This document shows, in pieces, positions 44,934-54,081 of a stretch of DNA of 64,000 nucleotides. The DNA is from JAJDXW01 sp965223775 (GTDB lineage: Bacteria; Pseudomonadota; Gammaproteobacteria; HK1), in NCBI GenBank assembly GCA_965223775.1, contig OZ245021.1:1798001-1862000 (forward strand), in the 5' to 3' direction. Within the stretch, counting starts at the first letter, position 1, and each line of letters begins with the position of its first letter. The position numbers and the translations under genes were made by a program. The notes beneath the pieces were generated by a model. It ran no database searches. It was not told where the DNA came from and saw only the letters and a list, made by a program, of their open reading frames with translations.

Positions 44934-46489
44934 TGCAAGAGACCGGACTTTCCGCGCAGCCGAACCGGTTCGCGACTTCGGTCGACGATTTCGTCGGCGC
45001 CGGACAAACGTACTACGCCCTTGAATTCGAGAAGATTCAATCGTCGGTCGGGTTCCCCCGATCGTGGAATGCGCTGGCTGCCCTCGCCGGGCCATTCTGG
45101 GGCGCAGCCCGCGGTTTGTGGGGTTTCTTCTGGACGTTCCTGGTCCTCGAGGTGCTCGCCCTGGTCCAGATCGGCAGGGGCTGGTGGGGCGAGCTCGGGG
45201 CGGACAAGCTCGCCCGACTGGAGAAGCTCACTGTCAAGTCCAACGAGTTTCTCGCAAAGCACGAGGCGGCGAAGCTCGCGGGCGATCCCGATGCCGCTTC
45301 GTTCCTGAAGCGCGCGGAGAACCTCCAGAAGGTGGCCGAGCGCGTCGCCGAAGAGGCCGTGCTCGCCGCCCAGGGCGCGGTGACGATTCTCCTCGTCGGT
45401 GTCGGGCTGCTGATCGGCTTGCGTCTCATCCAGGGCTTCTACGCAAACATGCGCTACGAGAAGCAGTACCTGAGCTTCAGAGCAGACCCTTCAGGAACGG
45501 CGTCGGGACTGAGCTGGACCAGGGCTGGTCTGGGCGGGCTGCTGTGGCTGGCCATCGTGCCGCTCACGCTCTACCGGTTCACGGTGGGTCGAATCGATCC
45601 CGGGCTCGAGCCGTACCTCACCGGTTTCCCGATGGACAAGAAGCAGTTCTACGCACCGGTGTCCACCTGGTTGGATGCGGGGTTCGACTGGCTCTCGATC
45701 GAGGGTTCCGGCGTCTTCCACGGTGTCGTCGCCGCGATCACCACGGTTCTGAATGGACTCGAAACGGTGTTCGTCGATACGCCGTGGCCGGTGGTCATGA
45801 CCGTCATCGTGGTCGTCGCGTGGCGGCTCGCGGGGCCTCGCGTCGCGGTGTTCACCTGCGCCGCGCTCGCCTACCTGGCCCTGTTCGGTCTGTGGGAAAC
45901 GAGCATGGTGACGGTCTCCCTTCTCGGCGCCGCCGCATTCCTTTGCGTCCTGCTCGGGCTCCCCCTCGGGATCTGGTTCGGAAAGAACCAGAAGGCCTAC
46001 AACGCGGCACTCCCGGTGCTCGACTTCATGCAGACGATGCCCGCTTTCGTCTACCTCATTCCGATCATCGCCTTCTTCGGCACCGGAAAGCCGCCCGGGG
46101 TGCTGGCCACGCTCGTGTTCGGGATGCCGCCGGTCATCCGTCTGACCGCGCTCGGGATCCGCGGCGTGCCGGAAAGTACCAAGGAGGCCGCGGTCGCGTT
46201 CGGCTGCACCCGGTGGACCCTGCTCCGGGACATCGAGCTTCCGCTCGCGATGCCGTCGATCATGACCGGCGTCAATCAGACCATCCTGATGTGCCTTTCG
46301 ATGGTGGTCATCGCATCGCTCATCGGCGCCAAGGGGCTGGGGCAGGACGTGCTCATCGCGCTCCAGTACGCCGCCAAGGGCCAAGGCATGCTGGCCGGCC
46401 TCGCAATCCTGTTCTGCGCGATGGTGATCGACCGCATCGTCCAGGGGCACTACCGGCGCGCTTCCTCGCGTCACCGGCCAAGCCACTAG
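44933..46489 (+). CDS. proW: Betaine-type ABC transporter, permease subunit
   Basis: 518 residues, larger than the usual about 350. The long N-terminal part (first about 260 residues) includes two hydrophobic segments (GLWGFFWTFLVLEVLALVQI and VTILLVGVGLLIGLRLIQG in parts) and a soluble, charged domain. The C-terminal half is the canonical BPD_transp_1 permease with EAAVAFGCTRWTLLRDIELPLAMPS (the EAA loop that docks the ATPase). The stop codon TAG (46487-46489) lies inside the left arm of a palindromic repeat. Confidence 0.9.
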   Translation: MQETGLSAQPNRFATSVDDFVGAGQTYYALEFEKIQSSVGFPRSWNALAALAGPFWGAARGLWGFFWTFLVLEVLALVQIGRGWWGELGADKLARLEKLTVKSNEFLAKHEAAKLAGDPDAASFLKRAENLQKVAERVAEEAVLAAQGAVTILLVGVGLLIGLRLIQGFYANMRYEKQYLSFRADPSGTASGLSWTRAGLGGLLWLAIVPLTLYRFTVGRIDPGLEPYLTGFPMDKKQFYAPVSTWLDAGFDWLSIEGSGVFHGVVAAITTVLNGLETVFVDTPWPVVMTVIVVVAWRLAGPRVAVFTCAALAYLALFGLWETSMVTVSLLGAAAFLCVLLGLPLGIWFGKNQKAYNAALPVLDFMQTMPAFVYLIPIIAFFGTGKPPGVLATLVFGMPPVIRLTALGIRGVPESTKEAAVAFGCTRWTLLRDIELPLAMPSIMTGVNQTILMCLSMVVIASLIGAKGLGQDVLIALQYAAKGQGMLAGLAILFCAMVIDRIVQGHYRRASSRHRPSH

Positions 46490-46669
46490 CCCGGAAATCT
46501 CACCAGCTTTCGTCGCGAGGGCGGCGAGACGGCGCTGTGACAGGCCGCACGGACCGAAGGACGCTGAAGGCGTAGTCGACACTACGTCGAAGCGGCTTGA
46601 GGGAGTACGGCCTGTCACAGCGCATGGATCGGCGTCCGCAGCAGGAAGCTGGTGAGATTTGCGGGCTAG
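46486..46669. repeat. 184-bp nested palindromic element overlapping the permease stop codon
   Basis: The outer arms (46486-46511 and 46644-46669, 24 of 26 positions paired, beginning CTAGCCC) enclose inner arms GCGCTGTGACAGGCC / GGCCTGTCACAGCGC (about 46532-46546 and 46608-46622). The flanks are CCA on both sides, possibly a 3-bp duplication. The stem would form a large hairpin in the transcript 3' end and may also stop transcription. It looks like a dispersed MITE-like repeat. The rest of this 397-base gap to 46886 holds no gene. Confidence 0.75.
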
Positions 46670-46886
46670 CCATGGCGACGTTCCGTGATCGGTAACGTCG
46701 GGCAAAGGAACAGCACTCCGTCCCTTCCCGGAAAGGAGATGCGGGAGGGGGGAGCTGCCGGAATCGCGTCCGTCCACTGTGCCCAAGGGAACCGAGAACG
46801 AAAAATCCAGACCACCGCACTGCGACCAGGGAGCGCCCACGACGGGCGGCTCACGCCGAAGTACCTTGGAACTTGGGGAGACGGGA

Positions 46887-47408
46887 GTGGGCGAAAACGA
46901 AGCGCGGCGCAAGATCGCTGCACTGACCGCGATCGTCCAGACGATGATGCACGAGGTCTTTTCCGGACCCGGCGAGAAGAACGGCAGGGAGTGGTTCGAG
47001 CTGCAGCTCGAAGAGGACGAACTCCTTGCGATGGCGATCGCGAACGAGCTCGGCGAGGAGGAGCTGACGCATGCCTTTGGGTGGGTGGAGGCGGCCTACG
47101 GATCGAGCAGCGACGAGGTCTCGGCGAGTCCCGTTGCACCTCACTTGCGCGAAGAGCAGAGGAAGCGGGCTCGTGTTGCGTTGCTGGCAAACGAAGAGGC
47201 GGACAACGCCCACACACTCGCGGTTCGCATGCCGGACCGCCCGGGCGAACCGCCGCTCACCGCCGAAGACCGCATCAGGATCGGAGAGGAGGCGTTCTTG
47301 GGGCGGATCGAGATCGACGTGCTGCATGAACACGAAGGCTGGTCAGGATTCACGACGCTGGCGAAGCCGGATCTGAAAGACAGGCTCGAGCACCTCCCGG
47401 AACCATAG
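46887..47408 (+). CDS. Hypothetical protein
   Basis: About 173 residues from GTG 46887 (GGGGAG upstream), Glu/Ala/Arg-rich, predominantly helical, no signal peptide or membrane segment. VQTMMHEVFSGPG, ELGEEELTHAFGWVEAAYG and EVSASPVAPHLREE are its distinctive segments; I do not recognise the family. Codon use is like a real gene. The frame extends upstream to 46779 with poor coding character. Confidence 0.5.
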   Translation: MGENEARRKIAALTAIVQTMMHEVFSGPGEKNGREWFELQLEEDELLAMAIANELGEEELTHAFGWVEAAYGSSSDEVSASPVAPHLREEQRKRARVALLANEEADNAHTLAVRMPDRPGEPPLTAEDRIRIGEEAFLGRIEIDVLHEHEGWSGFTTLAKPDLKDRLEHLPEP

Positions 47409-47512
47409 GAGGAAGCACGCGGCGAAACTACTGCCAGAGCTTCGAGCGCGACTGAAGGAGAGCCTCGAGGAACAGGAAAGCAGGTAGCCGGCTCCCTGAA
47501 CGTTCCGGCACC

Positions 47513-47935
47513 TCAGCCTGCTTTCTCCCCCCTTGGTCCTCTCCTTCCTCCGGTCATCGCTGCGATGAGGCGCTTCACCCGTGCGGTGGTGGTGGGCGAG
47601 TGCTCCTCGCCGATGAACCTGTAGACCACGGAAACGACGCTCGCCTTGTCCTCTGGATTGAGGACGAAGTCCGATTCAAGGAGCACGTGTTCGACCGTTT
47701 CGATGGCCTGCTCGAGCCGGCGTTCGTCGACGACCCCCACCTCACGGCGAGGACCCACGTAGAACTCGATGTCGAGCACTTCACAGAGGCTTCGGAACTT
47801 CTCGATCGTCCCGACGTGGCCCCGGCGCAGGTTGCGCACGAACTCCGGGCTCCCCCCGATCTGCCTCGACGCGTGCCGCCCCGACCAGCCCCGGGCGCGC
47901 AGAGCCCGGTTCACCTCCTCGATCAGATCGTCCAT
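47513..47935 (-). CDS. HTH (XRE-like) transcriptional regulator
   Basis: A 140-residue protein with an N-terminal helix-turn-helix: VNRALRARGWSGRHASRQIGGSPEFVRNLRRG, a Cro/C1-like arrangement, then CEVLDIEFYVGP as in phage-type regulators. The C-terminal half is Glu/Arg-rich with VVYRFIGEEHSPTTTARVKRL, of unknown role. Two similar palindromic boxes lie 36 to 70 bases upstream of the start and are likely its own operators. Confidence 0.7.
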   Translation of the reverse strand: MDDLIEEVNRALRARGWSGRHASRQIGGSPEFVRNLRRGHVGTIEKFRSLCEVLDIEFYVGPRREVGVVDERRLEQAIETVEHVLLESDFVLNPEDKASVVSVVYRFIGEEHSPTTTARVKRLIAAMTGGRRGPRGEKAG

Positions 47936-48337
47936 GCCCGCGAATTTCGTATATCTGCGGCGTCTTGAGGGGCATAAAATGCCTTGTAAACGGATATAAA
48001 ATACCTAAAATTCCCGCAGGGCTTCGTCCCGGGGAACAAGTTGGACCCACAACGAGACGACAGACGTGCGCGTGCCATGCGTGCATTGGACGCCACTGGA
48101 GGGCGCAGGGCTGAGGCAGAAGCGACCGGGAATGCTGTCGCTGGGACTTCAGCCGCGACGCTTCGCAGACTGCCTGACTCGAAGGGCAGCTGCGGAGGTC
48201 CAGAGCGCTCGGAGCAGGGGGCGCCTTCACTCGTTGGACTCAGGTGCCAGGGGAGGTCGAGATGATCGATTCGCCGGTGGCACCGAGGTACAGCACGGAC
48301 GTCGAGAGCGCATCGTCGAGAAAGAGGAGGGGACTCC
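47936..48337. other. Intergenic region between the HTH gene and the autotransporter
   Basis: It carries the operator pair (47971-48005) near its left end. The rest, to the ATG at 48338, shows no gene on either strand and no clear promoter for the autotransporter. Confidence 0.4.
47971..48005. promoter_or_regulatory. Paired palindromic operator-like boxes upstream of the HTH gene
   Basis: GGCATAAAATGCC (47971-47983, perfect 5-3-5 palindrome) and the related GGATATAAAATACC (47992-48005) have centres about 21.5 bp apart, two helical turns. They sit in an A/T-rich stretch upstream of the HTH gene in an otherwise GC-rich region, so they probably overlap its promoter. Confidence 0.55.
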
Positions 48338-50712
48338 GTGGAAACACTTGTCGAACGGATGCAGCCGCGGGATTTCGTTCCGCCGCGCATTGCGGTGTCG
48401 GGTCGGGGCCGGGGATTGCCGGAGACGGCCGGGCGCCGCCGGCGCGATGGGGTCGCGCGTGGCGAAGCGTCTCGGCGTATCGCGCGGGTCGTCCGCGGCA
48501 TGCTCGCCCTGGCCACGGGCGCCGGGTTCGGGCTCGCGACGGCACAGGCGCAGATGCAGCAGACAGCACGGCGGTCGCCGACTTGCCTATCGCCGGCCGA
48601 AGCACGCAGTCCCACGGCGTCCTTGCCGTCAACCGGGGGGGTGGCGGCGATATCGTCATCGACGTGGCGCGCAGCCGCATCGCGACCCGGGGCGACGTTT
48701 CCTACGGTATCACTGCGTACAGCTCCTTCAGCGGGAATGCAGGCAGGGGCGACATCGTCGTCAGGGTATCCGGTGGCACCGAGATCGAGACCCACGGGAC
48801 GTTCGGCGACGGCGTCTGGGCGCGGAATGACGACAACGGCGACATCGTGGTCGACCTGCGGGATGTCAGGATCACGACGAACGGCTACGCGGCTCGCGGC
48901 GTCCTTGCCCTCCACAGCAGCCCCCAGGTTGACGACAACGTCGCCGGTCCCCGGGGCGGCGACATCGTCATCGAGGCCGAGAACGTCGTGATCACCACGC
49001 AAGGCACGGTGTCGAATTCGGCTGGAAACACCTTCGCTACCGGCATCCTTGCTTTGCATAGAAGCGTTGGCGACATCGTCATCGACGTGCGAGGCGGCCG
49101 TATCGAGACGAGGGGTGGGGGAGCCCACGGCATCCAGGCCGGCCACGAAAAGGTCGGCGGCTTCGAAAACGACGGCACCATCAATATCGTCACGCGGGAT
49201 GGGCACAGCATCACCACGACGGGCGCCGGCGCCCACGGCATCCGGGCTGTGCATGGGGGCACGGAGGAGTCGAGGACCATATCGGTCGTGGCCGGCGGAA
49301 ACATCGACGTTCGGGGAGCGTACGCATTCGGCATTGCGATAGGAAGGGTCAGGCAAGACGGGACGGTGTATGACGCGGCCGCGCTGGACGCCGGCGGCTA
49401 CCGCAGGCAGACGGTGACGGTCAACGGCCGGGTGGTCGGCGGCAACGCGGCAGGCATCTACCTCGCCGGCGGCGGCCGGATAATCATCGGGCCGATGGGC
49501 AGCGTCGGCGCGCGGTCCGGGGTTGCGATCCTGGCCGATGGCGACAACGTCGTCGACGGCCGGACGTTTTCGCGCAAGCTCCACGTCAATTTGCTGCCCG
49601 ATGGCCGCCCGGTGTCCGACCTCCTCGACGGCATCATCCGGAACGACGGCGGCGTGACCGTCTTCGCAGTGACGGGCACCGTGCTGTACGACAGCCGGAC
49701 CGGGCCGACCGGCGCGTGGGCGCCGAACGGTGCGCGGGACGTGACCCTGGCCGACGGGTTCAGCGGGCTCGATTTCTCCTCTACGGGCGCATTCATCGAC
49801 CGCTGGGGGCCGCGCGCGGCGGTCTACGAGGCCCTGCCGGGGGTGATGCTGCGCCTGAATGGTCACGGCGGCGCCCCGACTTCGTCGCCGCGGCTGAACT
49901 CGGCGCACTCGCCGGTGTGGATACAGCTCGACGGTGCGCGGGCCTACCACGAGGCGGGCGGGCGCGCCACCGTGGGCGCGCGGTACGACGTCGGTCGGGC
50001 CGGTGTGGAGGTCGGGGTCGATGCGGAGTTGGGCGAGCACGTGACGGGCACCCTCGGTGCGCGGCATGTCACCGGCTCGGCGAAGGTCTCGGCCCCGACG
50101 GGCGGGGGCACGGTCGGCGCCACGGGCTACGGGCTCTCGGGCGGGTTGGCCTGGCGGGGCGGCGAGGGCTACTACGGGGACGGGCGGCTGTCGGCCACGT
50201 GGTACGACGTGGACGCCGCCTCGGGTACGCGGGGTGTGCTCGCCGAGGGGGTGGATGCGCTCGCGCACCGGTTCGAGCTCGAGGCGGGGCGGCGTTTCGG
50301 GCTCGACGAGGAGAGCACCCTGACGGCAAGGGCGTGGCTGCACCGCTCGGGGCTGGCGGTCGACCCCTTCACCGACGCGGTCCGGGCACGGGTATCGGTT
50401 GGGGATACGCACCGGCTCACGGTCGGCGTGGGTGGGCTCGTCGAGACCGATGTGGCCCTGAGCGGGGCCGAGGAGCGGCTCTCGCTTTACGGCTCCCTCG
50501 GTCTGGAGCAGACCCTGAGCGGCGAAGAGACGTCGGTGCAGGTGTCGGGCGAGGAGCTGCGTTCGGAGTTCCCTCGCGCGAGGACGCTGCTCGGTGCGGG
50601 CGGGACGTATCGCCGGGGTCGCTTCACCCTCGGCTGCGCGATTCGAGTCGATGGTCTGGGGTCGCGCGACAGGGGCTACGGGGGAGTCCTCGACCTGCGG
50701 ATGGCGTTCTAG
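48338..50712 (+). pseudogene. Autotransporter (type V secretion), frameshift at signal peptide/passenger junction
   Basis: From ATG 48338 the frame gives a long N-terminal extension and signal peptide ending GMLALATGAGFGLATAQAQ. The passenger and barrel lie in the next frame (ADSTAVADLPIAGRSTQSHG onward), so one base is missing near 48562 (CAGCAGACAGC). The passenger has about seven degenerate repeats of 35-45 residues with a GDIVIDV...ITTRG core, predicting a beta-helix. The C-terminal 260 residues (from SPVWIQLDG) form the 12-strand barrel ending in LDLRMAF with a terminal Phe. If corrected, the protein is about 790 residues. Without the signal-peptide frame the passenger ORF opens at 48244, which would not be exported. 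Confidence 0.8.
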
Positions 50713-51034
50713 CCGGGCTCGCCGCCGCCGTCCACTACCGCATCGCCACCGGCCCCCACCCCGTAGGACCCTGAATAGCCACCAGCGGGTCGTATCCCTG
50801 GTTCACCATGACATGCCCCGACCGCTCCCAAGCGCAAGCATCAAGCTCACACGTGTGCTTGCGGCCGGGCGCGGACGCTACACAGGAGAACTCCGGAATG
50901 GTCCACCAAGAGATTCGCGCTGAACCTCTTGGGCGCGCATGGACATTGCGGATATACGCGGCGATATCCATGCTCGCATTGCTGGCAGCAACCCAGGCGG
51001 CGCACGCCTTGTTCGCACGCGCTCCGGGTGAACC
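50713..51034. other. Gap after the autotransporter with a candidate secreted-peptide start
   Basis: ATG at 50898 with AGGAGA nine bases upstream begins a good signal peptide (TLRIYAAISMLALLAATQAA, cleaved near HALFA). After about 45 codons the frame becomes Arg/Ser-rich non-coding-like sequence, running to 51353 antisense to nothing known. Either a truncated secreted protein or the lost 5' end of the next ORF. Confidence 0.35.
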
Positions 51035-51820
51035 ATGCCCCGCCCCTCGATATCGAGGCGCCAGGCAAAGGAGATCGTGGAGCGCTCGGGCGGCGACCGT
51101 GTCCGTCGTGGCGAATCCGACCGCCTCGAGGTCGGCAGCGGAGGCCTCTTCGAGCGGACAGAGGGCACCCGGGTCCTCCGGGTGGGCGGCACGCTCTCGG
51201 AGTCCACGGGAGGGACCCACACCACCCGGGCGAAGCGCGTCGAGCGAACCGTGCGTGGACGGGCAAGGATCAATGGCCGCACCGACAACATCATCCTCGG
51301 CGGTGGGATGTCGGAAGTCCATGCGGGGGCGGAGCTCGTACTTGCGGGGATGAGCGACGGCCTGGTGATCGGGGCAGGCACCCGGGTGACCGGGATCTTC
51401 GATCTCTGGGTGACGGGGCTCCTTGGGATGGAGGAGAAGCTCGCGACCTCGAACTTCGACGGCGTGATGGTGGACACCGCCCGCACCCTTTTCGAGCGCG
51501 AGTACGGCACCGGGGTCCACCACGCGGGAAGCGCGACATTCTCGGGCGCGGTCTACGCCACCCAGGCGACCGGCTTTCGCAAGCTCATGAAGGTGTCGAG
51601 CGGGGTCCGCACCGTGGACTTCGACGCCGTCACCTGTCCGGCCAAGGTCCTTGGCGCCGATCCCACGGTCCGAAACTCGTTCATGCCGAGCATGGATCTT
51701 GCCGAGCTCGTGGCGCTCGACTACGACTTCATCCCCGAGACCTCGCACTTCCTTCAACTCGAGGAGCCCGAGGAATGCGCGGCGCGAACGCTTGAGTTCC
51801 TCAAACGGCACGACCTCTGA
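51035..51820 (+). CDS. Chimeric ORF: beta-solenoid-like domain joined to the tail of an alpha/beta hydrolase
   Basis: A 261-residue frame. Residues 1 to about 192 contain repetitive Gly/Arg/Thr-rich strands (GGLFERTEGTRVLRVGG, GRTDNIILGGGMSEVHAGAE, FSGAVYATQATGFRKLMKVS) suggesting a beta-solenoid module. From about 193 (51611) the style switches to VTCPAKVLGADPTVRNSFM and FIPETSHFLQLEEPEECA, the last strand, catalytic-His loop and helix of an alpha/beta hydrolase. The nucleophile elbow is absent, so the hydrolase part cannot be active. Looks like a recombination joint; function unknown. Confidence 0.5.
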   Translation: MPRPSISRRQAKEIVERSGGDRVRRGESDRLEVGSGGLFERTEGTRVLRVGGTLSESTGGTHTTRAKRVERTVRGRARINGRTDNIILGGGMSEVHAGAELVLAGMSDGLVIGAGTRVTGIFDLWVTGLLGMEEKLATSNFDGVMVDTARTLFEREYGTGVHHAGSATFSGAVYATQATGFRKLMKVSSGVRTVDFDAVTCPAKVLGADPTVRNSFMPSMDLAELVALDYDFIPETSHFLQLEEPEECAARTLEFLKRHDL

Positions 51821-51983
51821 CCCTGTCGGCAGCACGCGGGGGCAACCGGGTGGACTACCTCCTCAAGTGGACGACTGTGTTGGCGCGGGGCATTGCGCCT
51901 CAAGTGATCCGCCGCCGAGAAACCTCTCGCTCGGGGCCTCAGAAGTCGCTTGGGATACGCTCCGAAATCCCAATGAGGCCGCC

Positions 51984-52361
51984 ATGAGCTCCAGACAAAC
52001 CGGGATCGGACACCCGTGGATCGACGCACGGTCTCTCGACATGGCGCGGATCGTCGTCGCGCGGATCGACGCAGATCCAAGCCTGTTCAACATGGCTCTT
52101 GAGAACCTCGAGCGGTGGCGCCGTCGCCACGGTCCGCTCAGCCGCGCACACGAGGAGTGGGTGCAGATCCTGAAGCGCCCCTGGAACGAGATCCGAACAA
52201 TCCTCCTCGACGAGTCGGACGAGGGGCAGCGGCTGAGAAGCTCGCATCCCTTCGTCGGGATCGTGGCCGAGGACGAGCGCTGGGAGATCATCGCGCGACA
52301 TCCGCCACCACCGCCGCTGAAGCCGATCACGCGGGAGGACGTGGATCCGAAGTGGAGGTAG
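51984..52361 (+). CDS. Hypothetical protein
   Basis: 125 residues beginning SSRQTGIGHPWIDARSLDMA, helical and charged, with LENLERWRRRHGPLSRAHEEW and ILKRPWNEIRTILLDES. It recalls small proteins found near antitoxin genes in other genomes, but I cannot name the family. No signal peptide. The start ATG at 51984 is one of two closely spaced ATGs (also 51973, out of frame). Confidence 0.5.
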   Translation: MSSRQTGIGHPWIDARSLDMARIVVARIDADPSLFNMALENLERWRRRHGPLSRAHEEWVQILKRPWNEIRTILLDESDEGQRLRSSHPFVGIVAEDERWEIIARHPPPPPLKPITREDVDPKWR

Positions 52362-52437
52362 GAGGTAACCCGCGCCGGCAACTACTCGAAGACCGGTCCA
52401 CGTGGTGGGGATGGCGGAAACCGACTGAGCTCGGAAA

Positions 52438-52463
52438 CGCAAGGATCCAGTGCGATCCTTGCG
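52438..52463. terminator. Hairpin between convergent genes, possible terminator
   Basis: Perfect 10-bp arms CGCAAGGATC (52438-52447) and GATCCTTGCG (52454-52463) with a 6-base loop, between the plus-strand hypothetical gene and the minus-strand outer-membrane gene. Only short T-runs follow, so termination is plausible but unproven. Confidence 0.5.
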
Positions 52464-52479
52464 GTGCCAGACACAAGGA

Positions 52480-53205
52480 TCAAAAGTGATAGCGGAGCGA
52501 GACGCCGAGCTTCCTGATGTTGTCGAAGTTCTCGTCCGTGTGCTTGCTGTAGGAGAGGAAAGCGCCAACGGACAGTCGGTCACCGGGATGAACATGTGCG
52601 CCGAGCCTGAACATGGTCTCGGAGTCAGAGATCTTTCCGCCGGTCCGAACGACATCCGCGCGGGTATGGGTGCGCGAGAGCTGGCCTTCGAGCTCGAGCC
52701 TTTCGCCGATCCAGTGACGCACACCGACCGCGGCGCTCAAGCCGTTGCCGTCGATGGTGGAGTCAGCCGTCGATACGGACGGCGGCCCGGACCGAGAGGG
52801 AACAACGATCGGGATCCGATGCTCGACCTCGAAATCCACGATGGCGAGGGCCTCGGCGTAGAGGCTGGTCCGTTCGCCGGCGTCGTAGTGATACCCCGCG
52901 CCCAGGGCGAACACCGTCTGCTCGCTGTCAAGGTCAACGGGCGTCAGCGCCACCTCGTTCCTGAAGTCCTTGGTCTCCCTCGACCAGGCGCCCTTGACGT
53001 AAAACGAGTCGAACACTTCAAAGGAGCCGACGATCCCGAAGAGCTGTCCGTTCGCATCATCCTCCAATGGCGCGGCGGCCGTGTTCTCGGTTCTGGACAC
53101 GTCCGCTATCAGCTCAAGGTAGCTGTAGCTGAATTCCGCCGCGGCGCTGCTTGCCGGCAGGCTTGCGAGAATGGCGAGGGCGACCGATCTTCCAAATCGC
53201 TTCAC
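52480..53205 (-). CDS. Outer-membrane beta-barrel protein
   Basis: A 241-residue protein with signal peptide KRFGRSVALAILASLPASSAAA, then alternating strands ending LGVSLRYHF with the terminal Phe typical of BamA-dependent barrels. YLELIADVSRTEN, FYVKGAWSRETKDF, VFALGAGYHYDAGERTSLYAE and LSAAVGVRHWIGERLELEG are strand pairs of an OmpA/OprF-like or opacity-type barrel of 8-10 strands. Start GTG at 53205 with GGAGATGC upstream; the frame is open further but lacks sense. Confidence 0.75.
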   Translation of the reverse strand: MKRFGRSVALAILASLPASSAAAEFSYSYLELIADVSRTENTAAAPLEDDANGQLFGIVGSFEVFDSFYVKGAWSRETKDFRNEVALTPVDLDSEQTVFALGAGYHYDAGERTSLYAEALAIVDFEVEHRIPIVVPSRSGPPSVSTADSTIDGNGLSAAVGVRHWIGERLELEGQLSRTHTRADVVRTGGKISDSETMFRLGAHVHPGDRLSVGAFLSYSKHTDENFDNIRKLGVSLRYHF

Positions 53206-53291
53206 GATGCATCTCCACTTGATCCAGGTCGACCGCGCCCCTGGCGTCCATCCTTTCCGGGAGCGCACCCTTTCCCAGGGATGGATGCCGC

Positions 53292-53735
53292 TCAGGGTGG
53301 CTCCGACCCGGTCCGTGCTGATTCCGCCGTATCCGTCTCCGGTTCATGCGCCGCCAAGGTGATGTTCCATCGGAGACCGCCCGCATTCGGGAACGACTCG
53401 CCCGGGACCAGGGTCACGGAATCGTTGTTCTCGCCTTCAGCCGTTCCGGTGCGCGTGACGGCGAAGACGAGACTGTCGATCCCGAATGCGTAGCTCTCCT
53501 GCTGCGCCGCGACGGGCAGGGTCGGCTGGCCATGTGCGTTGCCTGCGACCACGGACAGCGCTCCGAGCGCCGAAACGAGCACGAGCCCCACCCTGAGTGC
53601 GCGGGCGGCGCAAGGACGCAGGGCCGACCGGAACCCGAATTCGGACCGGTCGCACCATGCCTTCGCGGCGTCGGAGGAACGGCTGTCGTGCGAGATTCGT
53701 TCGCCGGGGCGGCGAGGGAAGATGAGTTCGGTCAT
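53292..53735 (-). CDS. Secreted protein fragment with long signal peptide
   Basis: 147 residues. A charged N-terminal extension precedes ALRVGLVLVSALGALSVVAG and cleavage near GNAHG; such extended signal peptides are common in large secreted or autotransported proteins. The mature part (SLVFAVTRTGTAEGENNDSV, TLVPGESF) resembles the beginning of a Calx-beta or cadherin-like repeat, then stops. Probably the 5' fragment of a larger surface protein, truncated near 53292. It is 86 bases upstream of the outer-membrane barrel gene, on the same strand. Confidence 0.45.
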   Translation of the reverse strand: MTELIFPRRPGERISHDSRSSDAAKAWCDRSEFGFRSALRPCAARALRVGLVLVSALGALSVVAGNAHGQPTLPVAAQQESYAFGIDSLVFAVTRTGTAEGENNDSVTLVPGESFPNAGGLRWNITLAAHEPETDTAESARTGSEPP

Positions 53736-54081
53736 CGGACACTCCTCGTTGCCGGCTCATACAGCGCGGACGCTGCTCATTCGACCCGGTCCCGGGGGGT
53801 TGAATCTCGCTCGCGCGCGTCATTTTCCGGGCGGTTCTTCGGTACAGGCGACACCGCACCCTTCCGGGCATCGCGACTCCGAGTCTCCTGTTGCGTAGCG
53901 CTTGAGCTCGAACCCCAGCTTGAGGTGGGTCATTGAGGAATTGAGGAGGACGCCCATGACGAGCGAGCAGGTCTACGCGAACATTGGTGTGAACATCGCG
54001 TCGATTTTCATCGGGGTATCCGTGCAGTAGCTGTCGAGCCGATGAGGCTTCGCAGGAATTGTGCGTCCCACGGGACGATCA
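53736..54081. other. Intergenic region with a possible 24-codon ORF
   Basis: Only the small ORF at 53956-54030 is worth noting; the rest has no recognisable gene. Divergent promoters for the secreted fragment (minus) and whatever lies right would be here. Confidence 0.35.
53956..54030 (+). CDS. Candidate small protein (24 residues)
   Basis: ATG with GAGGAGG seven bases upstream encodes MTSEQVYANIGVNIASIFIG and four more residues to TAG. The hydrophobic GVNIASIFIGVSV segment could span or dip into a membrane. The strong ribosome-binding site is the main support; it may instead be the start of a truncated gene. Confidence 0.3.
   Translation: MTSEQVYANIGVNIASIFIGVSVQ

Noticed and set aside
50735..51835. 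Minus-strand 366-codon frame over the chimeric ORF
   Set aside because: Composition and lack of any domain fit a shadow frame; the plus strand has recognisable family segments.
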